From Pyxidicoccus sp. MSG2 (GTDB lineage Bacteria > Myxococcota > Myxococcia > Myxococcales > Myxococcaceae): a stretch of DNA of 64,000 nucleotides. Position numbers and translations under genes: made by a program. Under the pieces are notes generated by a model. The model was not told the origin of the DNA. It saw nothing but the letters and a program-made list of their open reading frames with translations, and ran no database searches. Location of the stretch: assembly GCF_026626705.1 (NCBI RefSeq), contig NZ_JAPNKC010000001.1, forward strand, positions 1,240,001 to 1,304,000, read 5' to 3'. Below, one piece after another: positions 44,606-52,103 of the stretch (positions are counted from its first letter, which is position 1; each line of letters begins with the position of its first letter).

Positions 44606-45949
44606 TCAGCGCGCGCCCTGCCATCCGGTCTGCGTCCTCGGCACCAGGGCCTGCCGCAGGCCTCCGGCGGTCATCGTCTCCACCCCGCGCAGCGGCTGCT
44701 CGTCGTCCAGCCCGTCCAGCGCGCGCAGGGCGTTCTGCCTCGCCCGCTCGGCGTCCTCGCGCCGATCCATCCGCCCGTACAGTGCCACCAGCGTCGCGTG
44801 CCCGAGCGCCAGTTGCGGCTCCAGGTACAGCGCCTTGCGCACCGCCTCCACCGCCCCGTTCAGGTCTCCCCGCCCCTCCGCCACCATCGCCAGCAGCAGG
44901 TACGCCTCGGGCACCAGCCCCTTCGCCGCCTCGCGCGCCAGCGCCTCGGCCTCCTCGAAGCGGCCGGCGCGAGCGGCGTCCAGCGCGCGCGCCAGCGGAT
45001 CCGGCGAGGCAGGCTCTTCCACGCGCGCGACGGGCGGCGCGGGCGCGGGCTCCGGCACGGGCAGCACGGAGATGATCCGCCGCGGCGGCGCGGACACGGG
45101 ACGCGGGCGCTCCAGCCGGGCGACGGCCGCGGCGGCGGGGCGCGTCACCCCCGGCATCGGCACGCGCAGCGCCACGCTGCCCTCGGCGTCCACCGTCTCC
45201 AGGCCCAGGCCGTTGGTGAGGGGCACCTCGGCGGGCGACACGAAGAGCATCCCGCCCGGGGCGAGCGCCTCGATGAAGCGCACCAGCACGTCGCGCACCA
45301 GCTCCGGCGGGAAGTAGATGAGGACGTTGCGGCAGAAGATGGCGGCGAGCCCCTGCACGGGCGGCACGTCCACCGCGAGGTTGTGGCGCCGGAAGTCCAC
45401 GGTGCGCCGCACCAGCGGCACCACGGAGAGCTGGTCGCCCCGAGCCACGAGGAAGCGCTTCTCCAATTCCGGCTCGATGCGGCGCAAGGACCACGTCCCG
45501 TAGGCGCCCTCGCGCGCTCGCTGCAGCGCCCGGCCGGACACGTCGGTGGCCAGCACGCGGAAGCGCCCCTCCGGCATGCCCGACGCCAGGAGCGCCATGG
45601 CGATGCTGTAGGGTTCCTCGCCGCTCGCGCAGCCCGCGCTCCACACGTGGAAGAAGGGGCCGGCATGAGCCTGCGCCAGCCGCGCCAGGGCGCGCAGTTG
45701 CTCCGGGTGACGGAAGAAGTACGTCTCGCCGATGACGGCGTGCTCGATGAAGCTCTCCACCGCCGCGGACTCGCGCAGCAGGAGGTTTCGCAGGAAGGCG
45801 TCCGGCTCCAACCCGCTCGCCTCGGAGGCCCGCGTCAGCGCCGTCTCCAGCGAGCGGCGCAGGCTGCGCGCCAGCGTCAGGCCACAGGCCGCCCGGAGCA
45901 CCTCCTCGACGCGGACGAGCGTCGCATCGTCGAGCACCGCCTCGCTCAC
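44606..45949 (-). CDS. cheR: CheR methyltransferase with TPR-like C-terminus
   Basis: 447-residue MCP glutamate O-methyltransferase. CheR N-terminal helical domain about 1-75; SAM-binding domain with WSAGCASGEEPYSIAM (about 110) and the conserved FCRNVLIYF (about 215). A Pro-rich linker and a C-terminal helical TPR-like domain (about 330-420: AREAAKGLVPEAYLLLAMVAE, ALYLEPQLALGHATLVALY) extend beyond E. coli CheR (286). The GTG at 45949 has CGGAGGG upstream and overlaps the preceding cheW stop by four bases. No cheB partner is encoded in this operon. Confidence 0.92.
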   Translation of the reverse strand: MSEAVLDDATLVRVEEVLRAACGLTLARSLRRSLETALTRASEASGLEPDAFLRNLLLRESAAVESFIEHAVIGETYFFRHPEQLRALARLAQAHAGPFFHVWSAGCASGEEPYSIAMALLASGMPEGRFRVLATDVSGRALQRAREGAYGTWSLRRIEPELEKRFLVARGDQLSVVPLVRRTVDFRRHNLAVDVPPVQGLAAIFCRNVLIYFPPELVRDVLVRFIEALAPGGMLFVSPAEVPLTNGLGLETVDAEGSVALRVPMPGVTRPAAAAVARLERPRPVSAPPRRIISVLPVPEPAPAPPVARVEEPASPDPLARALDAARAGRFEEAEALAREAAKGLVPEAYLLLAMVAEGRGDLNGAVEAVRKALYLEPQLALGHATLVALYGRMDRREDAERARQNALRALDGLDDEQPLRGVETMTAGGLRQALVPRTQTGWQGAR

Positions 45950-46521
45950 GAGCCCTCCGACCCCACCAGCACCGCCGAGGTGCGCAGCAACGGGCGCACC
46001 CCTTCCGGAGTGCGGCACAGCCCCGCCATCAGCCCCGTCGCATCCCAGGGCAGGGCTTCCGTCCCGTCGAGCGTCCCGTCCACCAGCACGGGCGACTCCA
46101 CCAGGTCGCGCACCCGGTCCACCAGCACCGCCACCGTGCGCGCGCCCTTGCAGATGACCAGGTGCGCGTCCAGATCCGGCACGCGGCGCACGCCCATCAG
46201 CGCCGCCAGGTCCACCACCACCGCCGGGCTGCCCCGGTAGACGAACGTCCCCGCGATGTGCGGCGGCGCGCCCGGCAGCGGCTCCATCTCCACGAGCCGC
46301 ACCACCTCCTGCACCGAGTCCGCGGCCAGCAGCGCGCTGGTGCTCGCCGCGTCGATGGTGAGGTACATGCCCGGCAGGCGCAGCTCGCCCGCGAGCGACA
46401 CGAGTTCACGGCGCAGCCGGGCCTGCTCGGCCTCCAGCTCGCTCAGCCGCTCCTGGACCGAGAGCCGGCGCACCTGGGCGTTGGAATGGTTGGGGGTGTC
46501 GGACATCTGCGCTTCCGGCAT
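45946..46521 (-). CDS. cheW: CheW-like coupling protein, first of the operon
   Basis: 191-residue protein, first gene of the chemosensory operon. An N-terminal coiled coil (ERLSELEAEQARLRREL) precedes a CheW domain (MYLTIDAASTSALLAADSVQEVVRLVEM, PGAPPHIAGTFVYRGSPAVVVDLAALMG). Its N-terminal helix and divergent sequence suggest a role distinct from the second CheW. Start at 46521 with AGGG upstream; 46506, with GGAAG just before it, is equally plausible. The stop overlaps the cheR start (GTGA). The operon's promoter should lie in the 233 bases shared with the divergent kinase gene. Confidence 0.85.
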   Translation of the reverse strand: MPEAQMSDTPNHSNAQVRRLSVQERLSELEAEQARLRRELVSLAGELRLPGMYLTIDAASTSALLAADSVQEVVRLVEMEPLPGAPPHIAGTFVYRGSPAVVVDLAALMGVRRVPDLDAHLVICKGARTVAVLVDRVRDLVESPVLVDGTLDGTEALPWDATGLMAGLCRTPEGVRPLLRTSAVLVGSEGS

Positions 46522-46754
46522 GCTTCAGCCCTGAAGCGCCGGACGCATCACGCTAGTCCGGAGGGCAAAGAAGCGTCAAAGGGGGCCGCGCCCTCCATCC
46601 GCCCACACCCCCCTCCAGGGTTGGGCCGCCGCGGCAAGCAACCAGACGTGCTGAAGCAGACATCCCAGGGGTGCGTCTCGTCGGGAATTTGTGGTTTGAT
46701 GCGGACTCGCCACACTCCTGGAGAATCCATGTTGCTTGCTGTCAGGGGCTACGA

Positions 46755-48803
46755 ATGATCAAGGGCGACGCGTCGAACCCCGAGGCACCAGCTGGCACGG
46801 GCGCTGATCCGCTCATCGGACGGACCCTCAACGGACGCTTCAGCATCCTGGAGCCACTTGGCGTCGGAGGCATGGGCAAGGTGTACCGCGCCCTGCAGTC
46901 CCAGCTGGAGCGCGTGGTGGCGCTCAAGGTGCTCAACCCCAGCTTCCAGAGCAGCAAGGACCCGGGGTTCCAGAAGCGCTTCCTGCGCGAGGCCTCGCTC
47001 ACCTCCAAGCTGCGCCACCCCAACACCGTCACCGTCATCGACTACGGGCAGACGGACGACGGCATCTACTACATCGCCATGGAGTACCTGGACGGCCGCA
47101 CGCTGGCCCAGGTGCTCGGCCAGGCGGGGCCGCTGACATGGCAGCGCGCCATCTCCGTGGCGCAGCAGATCTGCCGCTCGCTGCGCGAGGCGCACAGCCT
47201 GGGCATCGTCCACCGTGACCTGAAGCCCGCCAACATCATGCTCCTGAACGAGTCGGATCAGGACCTGGTGAAGGTGCTGGACTTCGGCCTCGTGAAGTCG
47301 GTGGCCGCGCCGCAGGAGGGGCAGATCTCCCCGGAGATCACCCAGAACGGCACCTTCCTCGGCTCGCCGCAGTACATGGCGCCCGAGCAGGCGCGCAACG
47401 TCACCGACGCGCGCAGCGACGTGTACTCGCTGGGCATCGTCCTCTTCCAGATGCTGATGGGCCGCCCGCCGTTCATCGCGAGAGACCACATCGAGCTCAT
47501 CTTCGCCCATTACAAGGAGGCCCCGCCCACCTTCCAGCAGGTGCGGCCGGACCTCAACGTGCCGCCGGAAATCGAGGCGGTGGTGCGCCGCTGCCTGGAG
47601 AAGGACCCGGCGAGGCGCTACCAGACGATGGACGAGGTGCTGGAGGGGCTGCGCGACGCCAGCATGGCCGCGGGCGGCAACAGCGGCATCTTCAAGCGCC
47701 CGGGTGGCGCGACGACGACGGGCCCCTACCCGTCTCCCGCGCTGTTCGCCAGCGCGGGCAACACGCAGGAGTCCTCCGGCGACACGCTGGCGGTGGACAT
47801 CAGCGTGGAGGTGCCCCGCGAGGTGAAGCGTGCCCGGCAGCGCACGCTGCTGACCGGAGGCCTGGTCGGCATCGTGGTGGCGGGCCTCATCGCCGGTGGC
47901 GCGGTGCTCTTCATGATGAAGGGCAAGGCCGACGAGCCGAAGCCGGAGCCGGTGGCCCAGGCGCCCGCCGCCCCGGCCGCGCCCGTCGCCGCCGCCGCGC
48001 AGGAGCCGGCCGCGACGCCCGGCAACGGCAAGGTGCGCTTCAAGCTGATGAGCCAGCCGAGCGGCGCGCGCGTCTTCTACCGGGGCAAGGAGCGGGGCAC
48101 CACGCCCTTCACCCTGGAGATTCCCCCGGGCCAGGACGGCTCCGTCACGGTGGAGCTCACCTTCGCGCTGGAGGGCTACCAGATGGAGACCGTCGTCGCG
48201 GGCGGCTCCGGCGAGGTGGTCCTCTCGCAGAAGCTGCAGAAGCGCCGTGGTGGTGGCCGCGGAGGCAACGTCGAGGTGGCCTCGGCCGCCTCCTCCGCCA
48301 CGGACGAGGTGGAGGCCGCCGAGCCGGTGGCCACGCCCGGCGGCATGTCCGCCCCGGTGATGCTGGCCCCCTCGGCTCCGCCCCCTCCCGAGCCCCCGCC
48401 CGCCGCCGCGGTGGGCGCCACCGCGGCGGCCACGCCGGCCAAGGCGGTGTCCGGCGGGCTGGCGGTGCCGGTGCTGCCCACGGCGGCCCTGGCCTCCGCG
48501 CGCGGCGACGTGCTGCCCTACAACGACGACATGGCCCGCCCGGAGATGATCGACCAGACGAAGGACATCATCTACACGCGCGAGGCGATGGCCGCGAAGT
48601 CCCAGGGCGCGATGATCGTCCGCTGCACCATCACCCAGAAGGGCCGCGTGCAGAACTGCCGCATCCTCAAGGCAGTGAAGTACATGGAAACGGCGGTGGT
48701 GGAGGCCATCCAGTCGCGCACCTACAAGCCCATTCTCTACCAGGGCCACCCGGTGAACGTGGACTACACCTTCAGCATGCAGTTGGTGGCGCCCAGGCGC
48801 TGA
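46755..48803 (+). CDS. Ser/Thr protein kinase fused to PEGA and TonB C-terminal domains
   Basis: 682-residue membrane kinase. The Hanks-type kinase domain (about residues 40-310) is complete: LGVGGMGKVY, VALKVL, HRDLKPANIML, VLDFGLVKS, YMAPEQ. A transmembrane helix lies near 363-388 (LLTGGLVGIVVAGLIAGGAV). Outside the membrane are a PEGA domain (SQPSGARVFYRGKERGTTPF, about 428-480), a Pro/Ala-rich stretch and a TonB C-terminal domain (AMIVRCTITQKGRVQNCRILK then SRTYKPILYQGHPVNVDYTF, about 590-680). There is no PASTA domain. Start ATG 46755 is preceded by AGGGG. Kinase output may be controlled by envelope state through the TonB-like part, or the reverse (inference). Confidence 0.92.
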   Translation: MIKGDASNPEAPAGTGADPLIGRTLNGRFSILEPLGVGGMGKVYRALQSQLERVVALKVLNPSFQSSKDPGFQKRFLREASLTSKLRHPNTVTVIDYGQTDDGIYYIAMEYLDGRTLAQVLGQAGPLTWQRAISVAQQICRSLREAHSLGIVHRDLKPANIMLLNESDQDLVKVLDFGLVKSVAAPQEGQISPEITQNGTFLGSPQYMAPEQARNVTDARSDVYSLGIVLFQMLMGRPPFIARDHIELIFAHYKEAPPTFQQVRPDLNVPPEIEAVVRRCLEKDPARRYQTMDEVLEGLRDASMAAGGNSGIFKRPGGATTTGPYPSPALFASAGNTQESSGDTLAVDISVEVPREVKRARQRTLLTGGLVGIVVAGLIAGGAVLFMMKGKADEPKPEPVAQAPAAPAAPVAAAAQEPAATPGNGKVRFKLMSQPSGARVFYRGKERGTTPFTLEIPPGQDGSVTVELTFALEGYQMETVVAGGSGEVVLSQKLQKRRGGGRGGNVEVASAASSATDEVEAAEPVATPGGMSAPVMLAPSAPPPPEPPPAAAVGATAAATPAKAVSGGLAVPVLPTAALASARGDVLPYNDDMARPEMIDQTKDIIYTREAMAAKSQGAMIVRCTITQKGRVQNCRILKAVKYMETAVVEAIQSRTYKPILYQGHPVNVDYTFSMQLVAPRR

Positions 48804-48814
48804 AAGCGGTTCCC

Positions 48815-48845
48815 GCCGCCGGGCCTTCGACGCCCGGCGGCTTCT
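48815..48845. terminator. hairpin between convergent kinase and HAD genes
   Basis: GCCGCCGGGC and GCCCGGCGGC form a perfect 10-base stem with a 7-base loop (CTTCGAC), followed by TTCT. Located between the stops of the convergent kinase and HAD-IB genes, so it can act for either. Weak T-run. Confidence 0.55.
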
Positions 48846-48857
48846 CCCCCGCTGACG

Positions 48858-49574
48858 TCAGGGCCCCGTGGAGGGGACCACCGGCGGCGCGGGCGGTGCG
48901 GCGGGGGTGCCGCCCGGGGGTACGCCCCAGCTCACCACTGGCCAGCCACGCCTTCGGGCCTCGCGCTTGAGCCGGTGGTCCGGGTGCACGGCCACCGGCC
49001 GCCCCACCACCTCCATCACCGGCAGGTCCGAGTACGAGTCCGTGTAGAAGGTGCACGTGGACAGCGCCACGCCGGCCTCGCGCGCGTAGGCCTCGGCGAC
49101 GGTGCGCTTGCCCTCGCCGAAGCAGATGACGCCCAGCGGGCGGCCGGTGTGCCGCCCCTCGCCGTCCACCTCGAAGCGGTTGCACAGCACCGCGTCCAGC
49201 CCCAGCTCCCGCGCCACCAGTTCCGACAGGTAGCCCGAGGACGACGTGAGCAGCACCCGCCGGTCTCCCGCCTGGCGGTGCTCCTCCAGCGCCATCAGGC
49301 CGCCGGGCCGGTAGAGGGGGCGCACCTGCTCCTCGTAGAAGACGGCGGTGCGCTCGCGGATGGGCTCCGCCAGCGAGCCCGCGAGCTGGGCGATGGCGCG
49401 CGCCACCGCGTCCTGCATGGAAACGAAGCCCAGGTGGTAGCGCGCTATCCACAGACTGGCGCGCAGCGCCTGGAGCCGGGTGATGTGCCCCAACTCCAGC
49501 TCGCGGCGCACCCACAGCGACCCGGAGTTGGCCGCGATGAGCGTCTTGTCCAGGTCGAAGAAGGCGACGGCCAC
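48858..49574 (-). CDS. HAD-IB family phosphatase (SerB-like)
   Basis: 238-residue HAD subfamily IB hydrolase. Motif I FFDLDKTLIAANSG with both Asp, motif II LTSSSGY, a basic stretch near GEGKRTVAEA, and motif III TDSYSDLPVMEVVG. Length and cap match phosphoserine phosphatase-like proteins, including the family that acts on phospholipids or nucleotides. GTG at 49574 has AGAGG 8 bases upstream and lies 11 bases after the metzincin stop. It is therefore the last gene of the metzincin operon. The C-terminal Pro/Ala tail is unusual. Substrate unknown. Confidence 0.82.
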   Translation of the reverse strand: MAVAFFDLDKTLIAANSGSLWVRRELELGHITRLQALRASLWIARYHLGFVSMQDAVARAIAQLAGSLAEPIRERTAVFYEEQVRPLYRPGGLMALEEHRQAGDRRVLLTSSSGYLSELVARELGLDAVLCNRFEVDGEGRHTGRPLGVICFGEGKRTVAEAYAREAGVALSTCTFYTDSYSDLPVMEVVGRPVAVHPDHRLKREARRRGWPVVSWGVPPGGTPAAPPAPPVVPSTGP

Positions 49575-49585
49575 GCGGTGGACCT

Positions 49586-50539
49586 CTAACCCTGCCCGCG
49601 CGGGGCCGCGGCACCGTCCCGCGCCACCCTGCGCCGCGCCAGCACCAGGGCGGCGAGCACCGCGCCCAGCGCCAGCGGGCCGGGCGCCGCCGCACAGCCG
49701 GTGCCGCGGCCGTCGGCCTGCAGCGTGAGGCCCGCGCCCGGACGGACGAAGCACTGGTTGGGTGGCAGGCCGCGCGGGTAGATGGAGCAGAAGCCGGCGC
49801 CGGAGCCGGGGTCGATGACGCGCTTGCCCGTCTCCCCCGGCGGCGCGGTGGCCTCCATGGTGGAGCCCGTGGTGAAGACGTGGTCCAGCCCCACCACGTG
49901 GCCAATCTCGTGCGTCATCGTGTTCTGCAGGTCTATCGCCACGCAGTCCGTCGCGGGCTCGAAGTCGCACACCGGGGCGTCCACCGTGGTGAAGAGGAAG
50001 CCCACGCGGCCGCCGGGCCGCGAGCCGTTCAGCTCGATGTCCGCGTCCAGCACGCGCCCGTCACGGAAGCTGAAGGTGGAGGTGGTGAGGCCGATGGTGC
50101 CCTCGCCGTGCTCCCAGCACTTGTAGACGTTGCCGCACGTCTCCTCGGCCCAGCACGGGTCCTCCGAGGGGACCACGTCCGGGCACGCCGTCTCCCGGAA
50201 GGTGACGATGTTGTAGTTGTTATACGGTTGCTCCTGGTCGTAGCCCACCTTCACCGGCAGGCTCCAGTCCTCGCCTCGGCGGAAGCTGTACTCGCTGCAC
50301 GTCTTCGACAGCGTGCGCCAGGACTCGAAGGAGGCTTCGATGGCGGCCACCTCGGTGTCGCCCGGCGTGCGCGCGCTGCCGGCCGCGTCCAGGTGGTAGA
50401 CGTAGTCGCGCCCCGGCCACAGCAGGCACAGCGGCCGCCCCGGCACCACGGTGCGCCGGAAGGGCACGTCCTCGTCCTGCGCCAGCGCGGGAGCGGCCCC
50501 GAGCAGCGTGGCCGCGAGCACCAGGAGCGCCCTGCTCAC
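49586..50539 (-). CDS. MYXO-CTERM metzincin metalloprotease (copy 2)
   Basis: 317-residue exported protease. Signal peptide (LLVLAATLLGAAPALAQ). The metzincin zinc site HEIGHVVGLDH (HExxHxxGxxH) is followed by the Met-turn region GSTMEA, as in astacin/matrixin-type enzymes. The Cys-rich part before it (CPDVVPSEDPCWAEETCGNVYKC, shortened here) is shared with copy 1. The C-terminus has TGCAA, a hydrophobic helix and RRR, the MYXO-CTERM sorting signal, processed by a myxosortase and lipid-anchored at the Cys (family knowledge). GTG start overlaps the stop of copy 1 (GTGA). A surface protease, perhaps for predation or development. Confidence 0.88.
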   Translation of the reverse strand: MSRALLVLAATLLGAAPALAQDEDVPFRRTVVPGRPLCLLWPGRDYVYHLDAAGSARTPGDTEVAAIEASFESWRTLSKTCSEYSFRRGEDWSLPVKVGYDQEQPYNNYNIVTFRETACPDVVPSEDPCWAEETCGNVYKCWEHGEGTIGLTTSTFSFRDGRVLDADIELNGSRPGGRVGFLFTTVDAPVCDFEPATDCVAIDLQNTMTHEIGHVVGLDHVFTTGSTMEATAPPGETGKRVIDPGSGAGFCSIYPRGLPPNQCFVRPGAGLTLQADGRGTGCAAAPGPLALGAVLAALVLARRRVARDGAAAPRGQG

Positions 50540-51423
50540 CGGGACACCTCTTCGCGGCGGCGGCGCACCAGCCACAGCGCCCACGCGGCCAGCGCGGGCA
50601 GTAGAGCGCCCGGGCCGGTGGCGGCACAGCCGGTGCTCGCCTTGGGCCCCAGTTCCCGCTCGACGGCGGGGTGCAGGCACGCCTGGCTCGCCCGGCCCTT
50701 GGGGTACGCCGCGCAGACGAAGTCGTGCGAGCCGGTGTCGATGGTGCGCTTGGACACCTCGCCCGGAGGAGCGCTCGGGTTCATGGTGGAGCCCGTCGCG
50801 CGCGTGTGGTCCAGCCCGATGAAGTGGCCAATCTCGTGTGTGGCCGTGTTCTGCACGTCCGTGGCCACGCAGTTGGTCGTCACCGGCGGGAAGCAGGGGC
50901 TTCCGTCCGCGGTGGTGAACGCGAAGCGCGCCGCGTTGAAGGAGATGTCCGAGTCGTAGATGATGCCCGAACGCTCGTCGTACGTGGTGAGGGTGATGGC
51001 GATGGTGTTGTCGTCATCCTCCCAGCAGTCGAACTTGTTGGCGCAGGTGTCGTCGGCCCAGCACGCGTCCGTCGAGGACACCACCGCGTTGCAGTCCCTG
51101 TCGCGGAAGAGCACCAGGTTGCGGTTCTCCCCCTCCCGCTTGTAGCCGACCTCGCGGTCCGCGACGCGGGGGCCCTCTTCCAGGACCAGGTTGCCGCACT
51201 GGGAGAAGATGTCCTGCCAGCTCTGGAAGGAGCGGCGCATCGCATCGAACTCCGACTCACCTGGCGTGGCCGGATTGCCGTAGGTGCTCTGCTGCCAGGT
51301 GACGCGTGTGGCCGTCCAGAAGAGGCACTGGGTGTTCGTGTCGCCCGCGTCCACGCGGCTGCGCACGTACGGGTCCGTCTGGCCCAGCGCCAGGGCCAGC
51401 ATCAGGGGAGCGAGCGAAATCAC
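50536..51423 (-). CDS. MYXO-CTERM metzincin metalloprotease (copy 1)
   Basis: 295-residue paralog of the next gene. A short N-terminal signal (SLAPLMLALALG) is followed by a Cys-rich domain; the active site is HEIGHFIGLDH with the Met-turn GSTMNP. The cysteine pattern (QCLFW, CNAVVSSTDACWADDTC, DCWEDDDNT) mirrors copy 2, so both arose by duplication. The C-terminus has TGCAATG, a hydrophobic helix and VRRRREE, the MYXO-CTERM sorting signal. The GTG start at 51423 has AAGGGA upstream and overlaps the preceding gene's stop by four bases. Substrate specificity is unknown. Confidence 0.88.
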   Translation of the reverse strand: MISLAPLMLALALGQTDPYVRSRVDAGDTNTQCLFWTATRVTWQQSTYGNPATPGESEFDAMRRSFQSWQDIFSQCGNLVLEEGPRVADREVGYKREGENRNLVLFRDRDCNAVVSSTDACWADDTCANKFDCWEDDDNTIAITLTTYDERSGIIYDSDISFNAARFAFTTADGSPCFPPVTTNCVATDVQNTATHEIGHFIGLDHTRATGSTMNPSAPPGEVSKRTIDTGSHDFVCAAYPKGRASQACLHPAVERELGPKASTGCAATGPGALLPALAAWALWLVRRRREEVSR

Positions 51424-51992
51424 GGCGTCTGTCCCTTCGGCGCGGACTCCAGCGCGGCGCGGACGGCGGCCTTGAGCGCCTCCAGCGTCAGCGGCTGGAG
51501 CGCGCTCGCGGTGGGCTTGCGGGTGACGGGGTCCAGCAGCAGGGCCTCCGAGGGCTCCGGCACCGCGAGGGCCGTCTTCCCGTCGGCGTCTCGCTTCACC
51601 TGGTACTTGCCCTGGGCCATCGAGGACACGCGGAAGGCGCGCGCGCCGCGCTTCTCCAGGAACACCACCACCTCCTCGCCCGCGGCGAAGGAGGCCAGGC
51701 CGTGCACCACCTGCCCCACGTCGTCCACGCGGCCACCGGGCTGGGTGACGAGCACCGTGCCGCCCGGCTGCCCCTTGAGGGACTCCGTCACCTGGATTTC
51801 CACGTCGGTGACGATGCGCATCTTGTCCCCACTCCAGCGGCTCTCCACCCGCCGGACGACGCCATGGACGACGGCGTCCGCGCCGCGCGCGAGCTCGGAC
51901 AGCCCCACCTTGAGCTGGGTGGTGGCGGTCGCCGGAACGGCGCCCAGGAAGGCCGCCAGCAGCAACGTGCGAAATACCTGACGAATCGACAT
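51420..51992 (-). CDS. exported protein of the metzincin operon
   Basis: 190-residue protein with a signal peptide (TLLLAAFLGAVPATA). The mature part has a KVGLSELARGADAVVHGVV strand-helix and VEIQVTESLKGQPGGTVLVTQPGG, resembling a beta-sandwich that I do not recognise as an established family. There is no membrane anchor or MYXO-CTERM signal. It is the first gene of a four-gene operon in which each start overlaps or nearly touches the preceding stop. It may be an inhibitor, chaperone or partner of the two proteases (context only). Confidence 0.75.
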   Translation of the reverse strand: MSIRQVFRTLLLAAFLGAVPATATTQLKVGLSELARGADAVVHGVVRRVESRWSGDKMRIVTDVEIQVTESLKGQPGGTVLVTQPGGRVDDVGQVVHGLASFAAGEEVVVFLEKRGARAFRVSSMAQGKYQVKRDADGKTALAVPEPSEALLLDPVTRKPTASALQPLTLEALKAAVRAALESAPKGQTP

Positions 51993-52064
51993 ACGTGTTC
52001 TCCCTGGCGCACGAGCTTACCCCAGCGGCCCCGGGCCGTATGGCTTCTGGAACGGCCGTGCGCG

Positions 52065-52093
52065 TTGACCCCCCAACCTCCACCTGCTAATCC
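52065..52093 (+). promoter_or_regulatory. possible gltX promoter
   Basis: TTGACC, a 17-base spacer and TAATCC; the -35 matches 5 of 6 of the consensus but the -10 is weak. The -10 ends 10 bases before the gltX ATG, so the leader would be only a few bases. gltX has no Shine-Dalgarno, which fits near-leaderless initiation. Confidence 0.35.
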
Positions 52094-52103
52094 GCGCGCC
52101 CGT

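Noticed and set aside
46749-48749. Open frame of 666 codons opposite the Ser/Thr kinase
   Set aside because: Low-complexity antisense frame; the plus strand carries all kinase motifs.
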